Positions 1 through 9,429 of a stretch of 64,000 bases of DNA are shown piece after piece. This DNA is from Tenacibaculum sp. M341 (GTDB lineage Bacteria; Bacteroidota; Bacteroidia; Flavobacteriales; Flavobacteriaceae), in the NCBI RefSeq assembly GCF_004337695.1, contig NZ_SJXJ01000009.1:62001-126000 (forward strand), given 5' to 3'. The position numbers and the translations under genes are program-made. Positions within the stretch are counted from its first letter, which is position 1, and each line of letters begins with the position of its first letter. The notes beneath the pieces were generated by a model. It saw only the letters and a list, made by a program, of their open reading frames with translations. It made no database searches and had not been told where the DNA came from.

Positions 1-1
1 T

Positions 2-250
2 ACGGCACCTTATAATTATAATTTTTTGTGGGCTTTTGCTCCAAATTTTATTCTTTCATTTAGCTTATTTAAGAACCGATTGAAAAAATGGTTTACATTT
101 TATATGGCTTTTTTATTGATACTTTTCTTATTAATGATTGTTATCTGGATAATTCAAATTCAAGTTTTCACATATCCTATGATTCCTTTGTTAGGAGCTG
201 TGTTGGTTAGATACTTGTTTTTATATTCTTTTAATAAAAAAGCATTATAA
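2..250 (+). CDS. C-terminal part of a DUF4105-like membrane protein (truncated by window edge)
   Basis: The reading frame is open to the left edge, so this is the 3' end of a longer gene. The visible tail reads TAPYNYNFLWAFAPNF and then two hydrophobic segments separated by basic residues. An aromatic NxNxLWA motif followed by C-terminal membrane helices is what I remember of the end of Bacteroidetes DUF4105 (Lnb N-terminal domain-like) proteins, so I infer that family. The N-terminal catalytic part lies outside the window and nothing can be said about it. The gene converges on the Hsp70-like gene and overlaps its stop by six bases. Confidence 0.5.
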   Translation, partial: TAPYNYNFLWAFAPNFILSFSLFKNRLKKWFTFYMAFLLILFLLMIVIWIIQIQVFTYPMIPLLGAVLVRYLFLYSFNKKAL

Positions 251-1486
251 CCAATCTTTCTTTGCTTTATGTAATAATCCTAAAGCTACAGAATTCATTG
301 AGTTTTTTTCAATAAAACTAGCTTTGTGAAACGTTTCTTTGAATAGTTGTTTAATCATAGGCATTTTACTAGTACCTCCAGTTAAAATAAGATAGTTTAT
401 ATCTTCACTATTTACATTGGCTAACTGACAACATTCAAGAGCATTGTTTAAAATTTTACTAACTGTACTTTCAATAGCTTCTTCCAATTCGTTTTTAGAA
501 ACTAATAAATCTTTGTTAGCAATGTATTTACTATTAAATGCTAACGAATCAGTACCTGATAGAGCTATTTTACTATTTTCTATTTCACCTAACAGTCCGT
601 GAGCGTCTTTATTTTGAATTAAAGATTGAAGTTGTTCTACTTTCTCTTTAAACTTGGCCTTCCCTACCATTTTTTTGACCAACATTTCAGTTTTGAATGT
701 ATATAAAGAAGTGGTTATTTTATTCCAATCTGCAGCATATCTATACGGAGTATCTGATAATGTTAAGCCTTTAAGTTTATCAACCGTTTTGTAACCTAAC
801 TCACTAAAAAAAACATTTAAGGCAAACTGACTATCAATATCTGTTCCTCCAAGAGATATTCCTGAAGTAGCTAAAATTTTGAAGTCTTTTTTAGTATCAT
901 CTACCCCTACAATAGTAAAATCGCAAGTTCCTCCACCTAAATCTGCTACAATTGCCAAAGAGTTTTTAGCTAGCTTATTTTGATGATAATAAGCAGCTGC
1001 AATAGGTTCTTCTAAAAATGAATAATTTTTATAACCAACATGCTTTAAAATAGATTCTAATTGAGAAATACCGGAAGCCCCACCTTTCTCATTTTCTGAA
1101 AGACGAACTGGTTTACCTACCACCACATAATCAGTCTCTTTTTGAGTGAATTCTTCTGTTTTGTTTTTTACAAACTTTAAATAATTCACAATAATATCAT
1201 GAAAAAGAATATTAGCTCCAGGTCTTAAACTAGTTCCTAATTCAAAGAAAGGAGTTCCTAAAATTCTTTTAAAACTCTTCATATACCTTCCATAACCATT
1301 GTTGGTATAGGTACTCGTAGCAATACTTCCATATAAAGGTGTGTGTAAAGAATCAAAAGGAAAAAACACACTACTTGGTAACGATTTGCTATGCTCTTCT
1401 AAGGGAACCATAATGTTTTCCCCTTCATAAAATATTGTACTAATTGTATTGGAAGTTCCAAAATCTAATCCACAAACACTATCCAT
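245..1486 (-). CDS. Hsp70-family ATPase, YegD-like, without substrate-binding domain
   Basis: The 413-residue protein has the actin/Hsp70 ATPase core. The phosphate-1 loop GLDFGTSNT is at about residues 6-14, the phosphate-2 loop ADLGGGTCDF at about 181-190, and the adenosine motif LTGGTSKMP at about 368-376. It ends about 37 residues after the adenosine motif, so the peptide-binding and lid domains of DnaK are absent. This matches the YegD-like group of putative chaperones, whose substrates are poorly known. No signal peptide is visible, so it should be cytoplasmic. It is monocistronic here, diverging from a T9SS cargo gene and converging on the DUF4105-like gene. Confidence 0.85.
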   Translation of the reverse strand: MDSVCGLDFGTSNTISTIFYEGENIMVPLEEHSKSLPSSVFFPFDSLHTPLYGSIATSTYTNNGYGRYMKSFKRILGTPFFELGTSLRPGANILFHDIIVNYLKFVKNKTEEFTQKETDYVVVGKPVRLSENEKGGASGISQLESILKHVGYKNYSFLEEPIAAAYYHQNKLAKNSLAIVADLGGGTCDFTIVGVDDTKKDFKILATSGISLGGTDIDSQFALNVFFSELGYKTVDKLKGLTLSDTPYRYAADWNKITTSLYTFKTEMLVKKMVGKAKFKEKVEQLQSLIQNKDAHGLLGEIENSKIALSGTDSLAFNSKYIANKDLLVSKNELEEAIESTVSKILNNALECCQLANVNSEDINYLILTGGTSKMPMIKQLFKETFHKASFIEKNSMNSVALGLLHKAKKDWL

Positions 1487-1597
1487 AAGCTAAAAATAAA
1501 AAAGGAGCGCAATTTACATCAATAAAACCTTTCTAATGAGAAAAAATATATCTATTTTGGATTTAATTATTAGTATCAACCAATAATCTATATTAAC

Positions 1598-2452
1598 ATG
1601 AAAAAGACTTTACTTTTTACAGTAACATTGTTGCTGTTTACAAAACTTTCTTACTCTCAAATTGAATTAAAAAGTACTATTGAATCAAGTATTTTTATTA
1701 ATTTCTTTAAATTAGAAAATGGTGAAACCAAATATTATGGTTTTGATCCAGAAAATTTTATTCTTAATGTATATAATTTAGATCATTCTATTTATACTAA
1801 TATTAATATTGACAAAGATGCCTTAAATCGATATAACGATGATGGAGGTTCTTTTATAGCAGCTGTTAGTCAAAAAATATTTGATGGTGATGATGGTATC
1901 GAATTTGTTCTATATTCAGAAACATATGAATCTGGTACATCAGAAATTAATGAAAAAACTTTTATTATTGATGATAACGGAAGTATCTTATTTGAGAAAG
2001 ACGATCAATTTCCGCAAGTAAATAACAAAGACAACGAGACATTACAAACTCCAAACTGGATTCAAAAAACAGAATCTGGTTGGTTCATGATTTTGACTGA
2101 AAAAAATGATTCTAGCTTAACTACAGATGATTTATTTAAAAAATACATTTATGCTTTACCAGGAACATCAACCTTAAGTAATAAACAAGTTACTAAAACA
2201 GATATCAGCTTAAAAGCTTATCCAAACCCAAGTTTAAATTATATAAATTTAGATTATAAGTTACCATATGGAATTACTTCTGGAAAAATTTTAATTCACA
2301 ACTTAAATGGTGTACAGGAAAGAGAATTAAAAATCGATAATCATGTATCATCATTAAAAATTTCAAATCAAGATTTGGCTTCTGGAATTTATACTTACAC
2401 TGTAGTTGCAGGAAGTTATAAATCAAAGCCTTTAAAAATAATTATTAAATAA
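1598..2452 (+). CDS. Secreted protein with T9SS C-terminal sorting domain
   Basis: The 284-residue protein starts with a signal peptide (residues 1-20, cleavage before Gln21). It ends with an 80-residue type A T9SS sorting domain: AYPNPS at about residue 207, then beta strands, the LASGIY motif and a basic C-terminus. The protein should cross the outer membrane through the type IX system and be attached or released at the surface. The middle section, residues 21-200, is rich in Asp, Asn and Tyr. I do not recognise a catalytic domain in it, so the cargo function is unknown. A strong terminator follows the stop. Confidence 0.85.
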   Translation: MKKTLLFTVTLLLFTKLSYSQIELKSTIESSIFINFFKLENGETKYYGFDPENFILNVYNLDHSIYTNINIDKDALNRYNDDGGSFIAAVSQKIFDGDDGIEFVLYSETYESGTSEINEKTFIIDDNGSILFEKDDQFPQVNNKDNETLQTPNWIQKTESGWFMILTEKNDSSLTTDDLFKKYIYALPGTSTLSNKQVTKTDISLKAYPNPSLNYINLDYKLPYGITSGKILIHNLNGVQERELKIDNHVSSLKISNQDLASGIYTYTVVAGSYKSKPLKIIIK

Positions 2453-2485
2453 AAAACAATTAAATTAATCTTAGATACTAATAAA

Positions 2486-2526
2486 ACAAAACAGCAGCTC
2501 ATTTTAAATGGGCTGCTGTTTTTATT
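2486..2526 (+). terminator. Rho-independent terminator after the T9SS cargo gene
   Basis: ACAGCAGC at 2491-2498 pairs with GCTGCTGT at 2512-2519, extended inward by CATT/AATG, and a T run follows. An A run precedes it, so it can also serve the convergent DUF2807 gene on the minus strand. Confidence 0.85.
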
Positions 2527-2543
2527 AAGCTTTTAATTCTAAA

Positions 2544-3284
2544 CTAATCGATTCTTCTAATTGTAGATTCTCCGATAATAATTCCGTTTTTTACTTCAGC
2601 ATCACCTTTGTATAATACAGTTGCTTCACCGTAAGATGTTACTTTTATTCTTTCTGAAGCGTTTAATTTAAAAGTTCCATCACCATAAGCGGTAATTTTA
2701 CTTTCATTAGATTCAACATTATCAACCAATACTTTACTAGCACCGTAAGCTGTAATCTTTTGTTTTCTAACGTTTCCACTTTTAATATTTAATAAACCAT
2801 CTCCATACATTGTTAAACGTAAATCATCAACGGTAACTTCATTGATCTCTACTTCCGATTTTCCATATACGCGTATTTTACATCTATTTCTATCAATAGG
2901 ACTTTCTAGAGTTACTTTTTCTTCTCCTCTTAAAGAAAAAGTTTCTACATCTGTATACGTGATAATCACTTTAGCTACTTTATTCTTGTATAAAGGTATT
3001 TTTCTTTTACGATTGTTATATACTACTTTTTTATTCTTCGTATACGTTTTAGCTCCTTCTAAATATACTTGTAATGTATTGTTTTTTAACTCATATTTAA
3101 ATTTCTCTTCAGGAACAGCAATATCTTCTATTTCTATACTTGCTTGCATTCCTTTTTTAAGTACAGCTTCAATATGTGGACTCACAATAATTTTATTAAA
3201 GTTGTTACTTAAATCTATTTTCTTCTGTGCATTTATACCTAATGTAAAACACAATAGGATTGCTACTATTAATTTTAATTTCAT
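2544..3284 (-). CDS. DUF2807 (GIN domain) secreted protein
   Basis: The 246-residue protein has an N-terminal signal peptide of about 19 residues ending in INAQ. Regular beta-strand repeats follow, with recurring AYGAS, MYGDG and AYGDG turns between residues 130 and 230. This pattern is typical of the Bacteroidetes DUF2807 family, a putative auto-transporter adhesin head-like beta-solenoid. It is probably exported to the periplasm or outer membrane, and its molecular role is not established. It converges on the T9SS cargo gene. The 190 bp upstream separates it from the ABC permease operon. Confidence 0.8.
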   Translation of the reverse strand: MKLKLIVAILLCFTLGINAQKKIDLSNNFNKIIVSPHIEAVLKKGMQASIEIEDIAVPEEKFKYELKNNTLQVYLEGAKTYTKNKKVVYNNRKRKIPLYKNKVAKVIITYTDVETFSLRGEEKVTLESPIDRNRCKIRVYGKSEVEINEVTVDDLRLTMYGDGLLNIKSGNVRKQKITAYGASKVLVDNVESNESKITAYGDGTFKLNASERIKVTSYGEATVLYKGDAEVKNGIIIGESTIRRID

Positions 3285-3474
3285 CTTTTAATTTTTAAGT
3301 CAGTTTTTAAATTGAACGAGAATAATTATTCACACTAAAGACTCATCAATTTTTAATTTGTGACGATTTCTACTAAAAATTAGTGAATCATTTGGTTGAT
3401 TTTTTGAAAATTAGAAACTAAAAGATTATTTAATTCCTCCAGCTTCTAATTTCTAACTGCTAGTTTTCAATTCA

Positions 3475-5901
3475 TTATTCAAACTTCAAATATTTTATTA
3501 AATCTACTTTGGTTGCATTGTAAGCTTTTAAACCAACAACTAAAAACACAAGGACCACTAATATTACAGGTGTTATTAAATATGGCCATGTAGGCATGCT
3601 TATTTTGTAAACAAAATTGTCTAACCAGTTTTGCATAAAAAAGTAAGCTATAGGTACTAAAAACAATGAAGCAAATACTATTATTTTTAAGAAACTCTTT
3701 ATCAATTGATACATTATTTCTTTGACAGAAGCGCCTAATGTTTTACGAATGGCAACCTCTTTTAAACGTTGTTGAATAGTTAAGGTAGCTAAAGCAAATA
3801 AGCCTAATAAAGAGATAACTACCACTACAATTGATAAGATTAAAAACATTACTTGCTGTTTTTTATACTTATCGTAGGTTTTTGCAAACTTTTTATCTAA
3901 AAACTCGTAAGAAAACGGATATTTGGTATCTAAATTTTCTCTCCAAAACTCTTCTATAGTAGCTATAGATTCTTCAATATTTTGAGTTTTTAGTTTAAAC
4001 TGAATTGCAGGCATCCAATTTTTAGCAAAAGAGAATGCATCCCAACTAACTAAAAACATTGGAGAAATTTCAGTATCAAAACCATCAAAATGGTAATCTT
4101 TAATCATACCTATAATTTCTAAATCTGCTTCTTCATCTTCTTGCCAACCTATTCTAATTTTTTTACCAATAGGATTATCATATACTCCCATACTTTTAGC
4201 TATGGTTTCATTAATAATGACACTGTTAATAGTATCTGAGACAAACTTTTCAGAAAAAGTTCTTCCTTTTAGTAATTTTAACCCTGCAAAATCTACATAA
4301 TTTAAATCTACTATGTTAGAAGCGCTATTGAAGCTAATATCCTTTTCAGGAAAACGGAAATTTGTACCATTTACAAAACCATCACCAGGAACAAACATAC
4401 TTGTAGTAATGTCTACAATATTTGGATTCCCTGATAATTCTTTCTTTATTAACTTATACTTATCATACTCATCATCAATATTATAAATTGAAACAGCTAA
4501 TATTTGCTCTTGTGTAAAGCCTAAATCTTTCTGCATCATATACTCTATTTGTGAATTAATTACAAAAATGCTAATGATAAAAAAACCAGAGATTAAAAAC
4601 TGAAGTCCTAACATTATATTTCTAGCTAAGTTTCCTCTTTTTGTTTTGGAAATATTACCTTTTAAAACTTCTACAGCTTTAAAATTGGCCAAATAAACCG
4701 CTGGAATACTACCTACAAAAAACGATATAACAATAGTTACTAAAAATAGTAATCCAATAGATGAGAAACTTAGTATTGTGATTTCTTTATTGATAAATTG
4801 ATTAAAATAAGGTAAAATCAATTCAACTATAATTAAAGCTAGCATAAATGAGACTAAACCTTGTAAAACAATTTCAAAGACATACTGAAAAATCAATTGT
4901 TTTTTTGAAGATCCTAATGTTTTCTTCACTCCTACCTCTTTAGATCTTTGTGTAGCCGTAGCAATAGATAAATTAATGAAGTTTACACAAGAAATTACAA
5001 TCAGTAATATTGATAAACCTAATAACACCATTAATAACTGGTAATTACCCGTTCCACTAGGGCCAGCTCTACCAGCTGTGTTATGTAAATACATGGTATC
5101 TAAATTATCTAATAAAACTTCATTAACACCATAACGATCTCTATAATTATTAAAATCTATTCCTTCATCTTTTGCTTGAGGTTTATAAAACTTTTCTACT
5201 AAAATATTATCCATTTTTGCTTTAACAGCAGTGATATCGGAATTCTCTTTTAGTTTACAGAACAATTCGTTATTATGATTTCCCCAATGAACTTCAAAAG
5301 GCTCACTAAACTGTATTAACAGCTCTGGTTCGTAATGAGAGTTTTTTTCTATTTGATAGACACAAGCAACAGTGTAATTTTTTGAATCTATTTCAACAAT
5401 ATTACCTGTAGCCGACATTCCTTTAAAAATTCTTTTAGCTAACCTTTCTGACAGCGCAATCTGCTGTCTGTTTTCTTCAAACTTAGCTGTAGAACCTTCA
5501 ATTATTTTAAAAGGGAAAAATTTGAAAAATCCTGGATCTGTATATATTCCTTTTTTTGAAAACTCTGAATGATCTTCGAATTTTATAACTCGCTCACTGT
5601 ATCTATGATTAATCATTACAGCATCTTCCACCTCTGGAATCTCATTTTTATAAGTAATATACTGTCCTGGATTGGCTACAAACCATATTCCATTTGTTTT
5701 ATGTTTAATGTTTACCCTATAAACATTATCTTTATTAGGGTTCCATTGATTGTAACTTTTTTCTTCCTTTAAGTATAACAACACGATTAATAAACCGGCT
5801 AAACCTAAGGTAAGTCCTGAGATATTGATTAAAATGTTTAACCAATTTTTTTTCTGATTTCTGAAAAATATTTTAAACCACGTTTGTAACATATTATTCA
5901 A
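3475..5901 (-). CDS. MacB/FtsX-type ABC transporter permease (second copy)
   Basis: The 808-residue protein has the duplicated MacB-permease layout used across Bacteroidetes. An N-terminal helix at about 20-43 is followed by a large periplasmic MacB_PCD domain, a central helix group at about 285-450, a second periplasmic domain, and three C-terminal helices from about 675. The cytoplasmic signatures QRSKEVGVKKTLG and QRLKEVAIRKTLGAS, one before each helix bundle, are the coupling segments that contact the ATPase. Its start overlaps the end of the upstream permease by eight bases, so the two are translationally coupled. Such systems export substrates mechanically from the periplasm; the substrate is unknown. 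Confidence 0.9.
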   Translation of the reverse strand: MNNMLQTWFKIFFRNQKKNWLNILINISGLTLGLAGLLIVLLYLKEEKSYNQWNPNKDNVYRVNIKHKTNGIWFVANPGQYITYKNEIPEVEDAVMINHRYSERVIKFEDHSEFSKKGIYTDPGFFKFFPFKIIEGSTAKFEENRQQIALSERLAKRIFKGMSATGNIVEIDSKNYTVACVYQIEKNSHYEPELLIQFSEPFEVHWGNHNNELFCKLKENSDITAVKAKMDNILVEKFYKPQAKDEGIDFNNYRDRYGVNEVLLDNLDTMYLHNTAGRAGPSGTGNYQLLMVLLGLSILLIVISCVNFINLSIATATQRSKEVGVKKTLGSSKKQLIFQYVFEIVLQGLVSFMLALIIVELILPYFNQFINKEITILSFSSIGLLFLVTIVISFFVGSIPAVYLANFKAVEVLKGNISKTKRGNLARNIMLGLQFLISGFFIISIFVINSQIEYMMQKDLGFTQEQILAVSIYNIDDEYDKYKLIKKELSGNPNIVDITTSMFVPGDGFVNGTNFRFPEKDISFNSASNIVDLNYVDFAGLKLLKGRTFSEKFVSDTINSVIINETIAKSMGVYDNPIGKKIRIGWQEDEEADLEIIGMIKDYHFDGFDTEISPMFLVSWDAFSFAKNWMPAIQFKLKTQNIEESIATIEEFWRENLDTKYPFSYEFLDKKFAKTYDKYKKQQVMFLILSIVVVVISLLGLFALATLTIQQRLKEVAIRKTLGASVKEIMYQLIKSFLKIIVFASLFLVPIAYFFMQNWLDNFVYKISMPTWPYLITPVILVVLVFLVVGLKAYNATKVDLIKYLKFE

Positions 5902-8308
5902 ATTTTAAATATTTTATTAAATCTATTTTAGAAGCTTTATAAGCCTTGTAACCAACAACTAAGAATACTAATAATGTTAATGTAATTGGAGTTAACACAT
6001 ATGGTAATAATGGCATTTCAATTCTGTAAGCAAAATTGTTTAACCAATCTTGTATAAAGTAGTAAGCTAATGGTATTAAAATGACAGATGCAAACAATAC
6101 TATTTTTACAAATGTTTTGATTAATAAATACATAATTTCTTTTACTGAGGCACCTAATGTTTTACGAATTGCTACTTCTTTTAAGCGTTGTTGAATTGTT
6201 AATGTAGCCAAGGCAAATAAGCCCAATAAAGAAATAATAATAACAACCGTTGTTAGTATTAGAAATAGAGTCTGTTGTTTTTGATACTTTTTATACGTTC
6301 TAGCAAATCTTTTATTAACAAAACTTGCACTAAAAGGATAGTCTTGTTCAATATTATTTTTCCAATACTTTTCTATATAATTTAAGGTTTCTTTTACGTT
6401 GTTTGGTTTTATTTTCAATTGAATTCTCCAAAAATTCAATTTCATCCAATCAAAACTATTCCAATGAGTATAAAATGTAGGCGGTATTTTATTGTCTAGT
6501 CCAAGAGTATGATGATCTTTTACCATACCTATAACGTGCATGTTTTTACCATCATTATCTTCTGAACCAAAACCCAAATTTATAATTTTCCCTATTGGAT
6601 CATTATATAAGTTTAGAGATTTGGCCAAGGTTTCGTTTATTAAAATATTTTTAATAGTATCTGAAGCTATTTTTTCTTTTATTACTCTACCTTTTAAAAT
6701 AGGTATTTCCATAACATCTAAATAATTAAAATCTATAGCATTAGAATTTGATTGTATAGAAATATCTTTATGATTAACATTTGTTGAATTAGCACTTCCT
6801 CCACCAATAATGAAAGAGTTACTAGTTACTGCTGTTATATTTGGATGTTTTATTAATTGTTCTTTAGCCAAAAGATATTTTTTGTATCTATCACCATAAC
6901 TATTCATTGAAACCATTAGTACTTGATCTCCATTAAAGCCTAAATCTTTATTCATCATGTAATTAACTTGTTTGCCAATTATTACTGAACCTGTAATAAA
7001 GAAACCTGAAATTATAAATTGAAATCCTAACATTATGTTTCTAGCCAAAACACTTTGTTTACTTCTTGAAATATTACCTTTTAAAACATCTATAGCTCTA
7101 AACTTTGTTACATAAATAGCTGCTATACTTCCTATTAAAAGAGAGATACATAAAACTATTAACAAAAGTTTACATAATACATTAAAATTAAAAAGTGTTA
7201 TCTTCTTATACATGAAACTATTAAATGAAGGCAGTATCAATTCAACTAAAACAAGTGAAAAGATGAATGATAAAATTCCTTGAAATAATACTTCAGATGA
7301 ATACTGGAATAATAAAGTAGTTTTAGATAATCCTAGCGTTTTCTTTACTCCTACTTCTTTAGCTCTTTGTGTAGAAGAAGCTATAGAAAGATTGATAAAG
7401 TTTACTGATGAAATTATAATTAGCAATACTGATAGCGTAAGAAAGCTAAGTATTAATTTATAATTGCCTTTACCTTCAGGACCGCCATCGTCTGAAATAG
7501 TATGTAAACGTATGTTTTCTAATTGCTCTAAATGAACTTTGGTTCCGTGTTTTTCTTCAAATAGTTCAGGAGTAATTCCGTCTGCTTTTGCATTTGGTAA
7601 TACTGAGTATTTATACCAAACATCGTCCGCTTTTTTGGTCACTGAAGCTACATCCGCATCATTAACTAGTTTAATAAATAAAGAACTAGAAAAATTACCC
7701 CAATCTGCCCTTGGAGGTCTTTCATATTGAAACACTATTTTTGGCATAAAAAAATGTTTTCCTTTAATTTTATAAACTGTGGTAACAAGAAAATCTCTGT
7801 TTAGAAAACTTATGGTTTTACCAACTCCCGATTTTTTGTTAAACAAGATTTTAGCTTGATTTTCAGATAATGCTATATGATTTCTAGCTTTTTTAAATTC
7901 ATCAACGCTTCCTTCTATAATTTCAAAGTCAAAAAAGTTAAAAAAGTTAGATGAACCTTGTAACAAATGATCTGTAAATACTTTTTTTTCATTTATTTTA
8001 ATTAAAGTGCTTTCATACCAGCTGTCAGACAAGTAACAATCTTTTACTTCAGGTATTTCTTCAATATAAATATTTCCTTCAGCCGTTGTACTAGTAGACC
8101 ATACTTCTCCATGAGACATTTTGTGTACTACTCTAAAAACATCTTTTTTATTTGAATTATAAATATTATAATTCTGCTCATCATTTAAATAAAGTAAAAC
8201 AATAAGTAAACCAGCAAAACCTAGTGTTAAGCCTAGTACATTTATTACTATGTTTAACCAGTTTTTCTTACTGTTTCTATAAAATATTTTTGCCCAAATT
8301 TTTAACAT
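5894..8308 (-). CDS. MacB/FtsX-type ABC transporter permease (first copy)
   Basis: The 804-residue protein is a close paralogue of the permease encoded just downstream. It has the same topology, the same QRAKEVGVKKTLG and QRLKEVAIRKTLGAS coupling segments and an almost identical C-terminus ending DLIKYLKFE. The periplasmic domains are more divergent than the membrane and coupling parts, as expected if the pair arose by tandem duplication and then specialised. It begins seven bases after the ATPase stop. The two permeases may pair as a heterodimer on one ATPase dimer; that is inference. Confidence 0.9.
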   Translation of the reverse strand: MLKIWAKIFYRNSKKNWLNIVINVLGLTLGFAGLLIVLLYLNDEQNYNIYNSNKKDVFRVVHKMSHGEVWSTSTTAEGNIYIEEIPEVKDCYLSDSWYESTLIKINEKKVFTDHLLQGSSNFFNFFDFEIIEGSVDEFKKARNHIALSENQAKILFNKKSGVGKTISFLNRDFLVTTVYKIKGKHFFMPKIVFQYERPPRADWGNFSSSLFIKLVNDADVASVTKKADDVWYKYSVLPNAKADGITPELFEEKHGTKVHLEQLENIRLHTISDDGGPEGKGNYKLILSFLTLSVLLIIISSVNFINLSIASSTQRAKEVGVKKTLGLSKTTLLFQYSSEVLFQGILSFIFSLVLVELILPSFNSFMYKKITLFNFNVLCKLLLIVLCISLLIGSIAAIYVTKFRAIDVLKGNISRSKQSVLARNIMLGFQFIISGFFITGSVIIGKQVNYMMNKDLGFNGDQVLMVSMNSYGDRYKKYLLAKEQLIKHPNITAVTSNSFIIGGGSANSTNVNHKDISIQSNSNAIDFNYLDVMEIPILKGRVIKEKIASDTIKNILINETLAKSLNLYNDPIGKIINLGFGSEDNDGKNMHVIGMVKDHHTLGLDNKIPPTFYTHWNSFDWMKLNFWRIQLKIKPNNVKETLNYIEKYWKNNIEQDYPFSASFVNKRFARTYKKYQKQQTLFLILTTVVIIISLLGLFALATLTIQQRLKEVAIRKTLGASVKEIMYLLIKTFVKIVLFASVILIPLAYYFIQDWLNNFAYRIEMPLLPYVLTPITLTLLVFLVVGYKAYKASKIDLIKYLKFE

Positions 8309-8315
8309 AACAATT

Positions 8316-9017
8316 TTATTCTACAAGTAAATCTACTTCGTGTTCTCTTACTTTTTCTGAAACAACTTCTCCATCTTTTAATGTAATTACTCTTGAAGAA
8401 AATTGGGCATCGTATGATGAGTGTGTAACCATTACAATTGTTGCTCCTGTAGCATGTAACTCTGTTAATAGTTCCATTACATCATTTCCGCTTTTACTAT
8501 CTAAATTCCCAGTAGGTTCATCTGCTAAAATTAATTTTGGATTGGTAACTAAAGCTCTTGCGACTGCTACACGTTGCTGTTGCCCACCTGATAATTGTAA
8601 CGGATAGTGTTTTGCTCTGTGTGCAATACCAATACGCTCTAAAATTTCAGTAACTCTTTTCTTTCTTTCAGATGCTTTTACTTTGTTATAGATTAATGGC
8701 AATTCTACATTTTCAAAAACAGTTAATTCATCTATTAAGTTGAAGTTTTGAAATACAAAACCAATATTTTCTTTTCGTAAGCTAGCTCTTTCTTTTTCAT
8801 TGAATTTCCCCACTTCAGTTGTATCAAAAATATAACTTCCGTTATCTGGAGCATCTAACATTCCTATAATGTTTAATAATGTAGATTTTCCACAACCAGA
8901 GGCTCCCATAATAGATAGAAACTCTCCTTCTTTTACCTCTAAACTTAATTTATTTAATGCTGTAGTTTCTACTTCTTCTGTTCTATATACTTTTACTAAA
9001 TCTGTTAATTTTATCAT
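8316..9017 (-). CDS. ABC transporter ATP-binding protein (LolD/MacB type)
   Basis: The 233-residue nucleotide-binding protein has Walker A GASGCGKST at about 38-46, the signature LSGGQQQRVAVARAL at about 142, Walker B LILADEPTGNLDS at about 162 and the H-loop MVTHS. The length and the LSGGQQQR/EPTGNLD combination are typical of the MacB/LolD/FtsE group that works with FtsX-fold permeases. It sits in the middle of the export operon, 14 bases after the small lipoprotein gene and seven bases before the first permease, and should drive both permeases. Confidence 0.93.
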   Translation of the reverse strand: MIKLTDLVKVYRTEEVETTALNKLSLEVKEGEFLSIMGASGCGKSTLLNIIGMLDAPDNGSYIFDTTEVGKFNEKERASLRKENIGFVFQNFNLIDELTVFENVELPLIYNKVKASERKKRVTEILERIGIAHRAKHYPLQLSGGQQQRVAVARALVTNPKLILADEPTGNLDSKSGNDVMELLTELHATGATIVMVTHSSYDAQFSSRVITLKDGEVVSEKVREHEVDLLVE

Positions 9018-9031
9018 TTTGAATGTGTTTT

Positions 9032-9427
9032 TTATTTTTTAAATACGTAATTAAATTCTCCTGAGGCTTTGTTTCCTCTTGTTATTAATTTATATACGCC
9101 TGTTTCTTCTATTAATATGTTTAATGTGTCACTATCTTCACCTATATTTTTGGTTGATGAAGTCCACAAATTGTTACTGTTATCATCTTTTAAATGAAAC
9201 TCAACAGTTCCTTCTTTTAAGTTAGTTTCAAAATTCAAATGTAATTTGTCACCTTTTGCTAGCTCAAAATTCTGATAAGTATCTCCTGAGAAGTCTTCAA
9301 AAGAAGATTTAAATGAATCTTTCCCTGTTTCTACTTCCCAATTCTTGACTGTAATATTATCGTAAGAGATACTTTTTGCGCAGGAAGATATTAAAATGGT
9401 TAAAAGTATTATGTTTATTATTTTCAT
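9032..9427 (-). CDS. Small lipoprotein of the ABC export operon, family not recognised
   Basis: The 131-residue protein has a lipoprotein signal ending LISSC, so Cys16 is the likely lipidated residue. The rest is a predicted all-beta domain with a GVYKLITRGNKASGEFNY end that resembles small beta-sandwich modules. I cannot name a family. It lies between the adaptor gene (two bases away) and the ATPase gene (14 bases away), so it is certainly co-transcribed with the export machine. It could be a substrate-binding accessory, a regulator of the kinase or an immunity-like protein. That role is inference from position only. Confidence 0.7.
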   Translation of the reverse strand: MKIINIILLTILISSCAKSISYDNITVKNWEVETGKDSFKSSFEDFSGDTYQNFELAKGDKLHLNFETNLKEGTVEFHLKDDNSNNLWTSSTKNIGEDSDTLNILIEETGVYKLITRGNKASGEFNYVFKK

Positions 9428-9429
9428 TT

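Noticed and set aside
2842-3291. Open frame of 149 codons on the plus strand opposite the DUF2807 gene
   Set aside because: It lies wholly within a clear minus-strand gene, encodes low-complexity hydrophobic sequence and has no family resemblance.
3285-3474. Inverted repeat near 3408-3465 as a terminator for the permease operon
   Set aside because: TTAGAAA/TTTCTAA pairing is loose and AT-only with a large loop and no clear T run; too weak to call.
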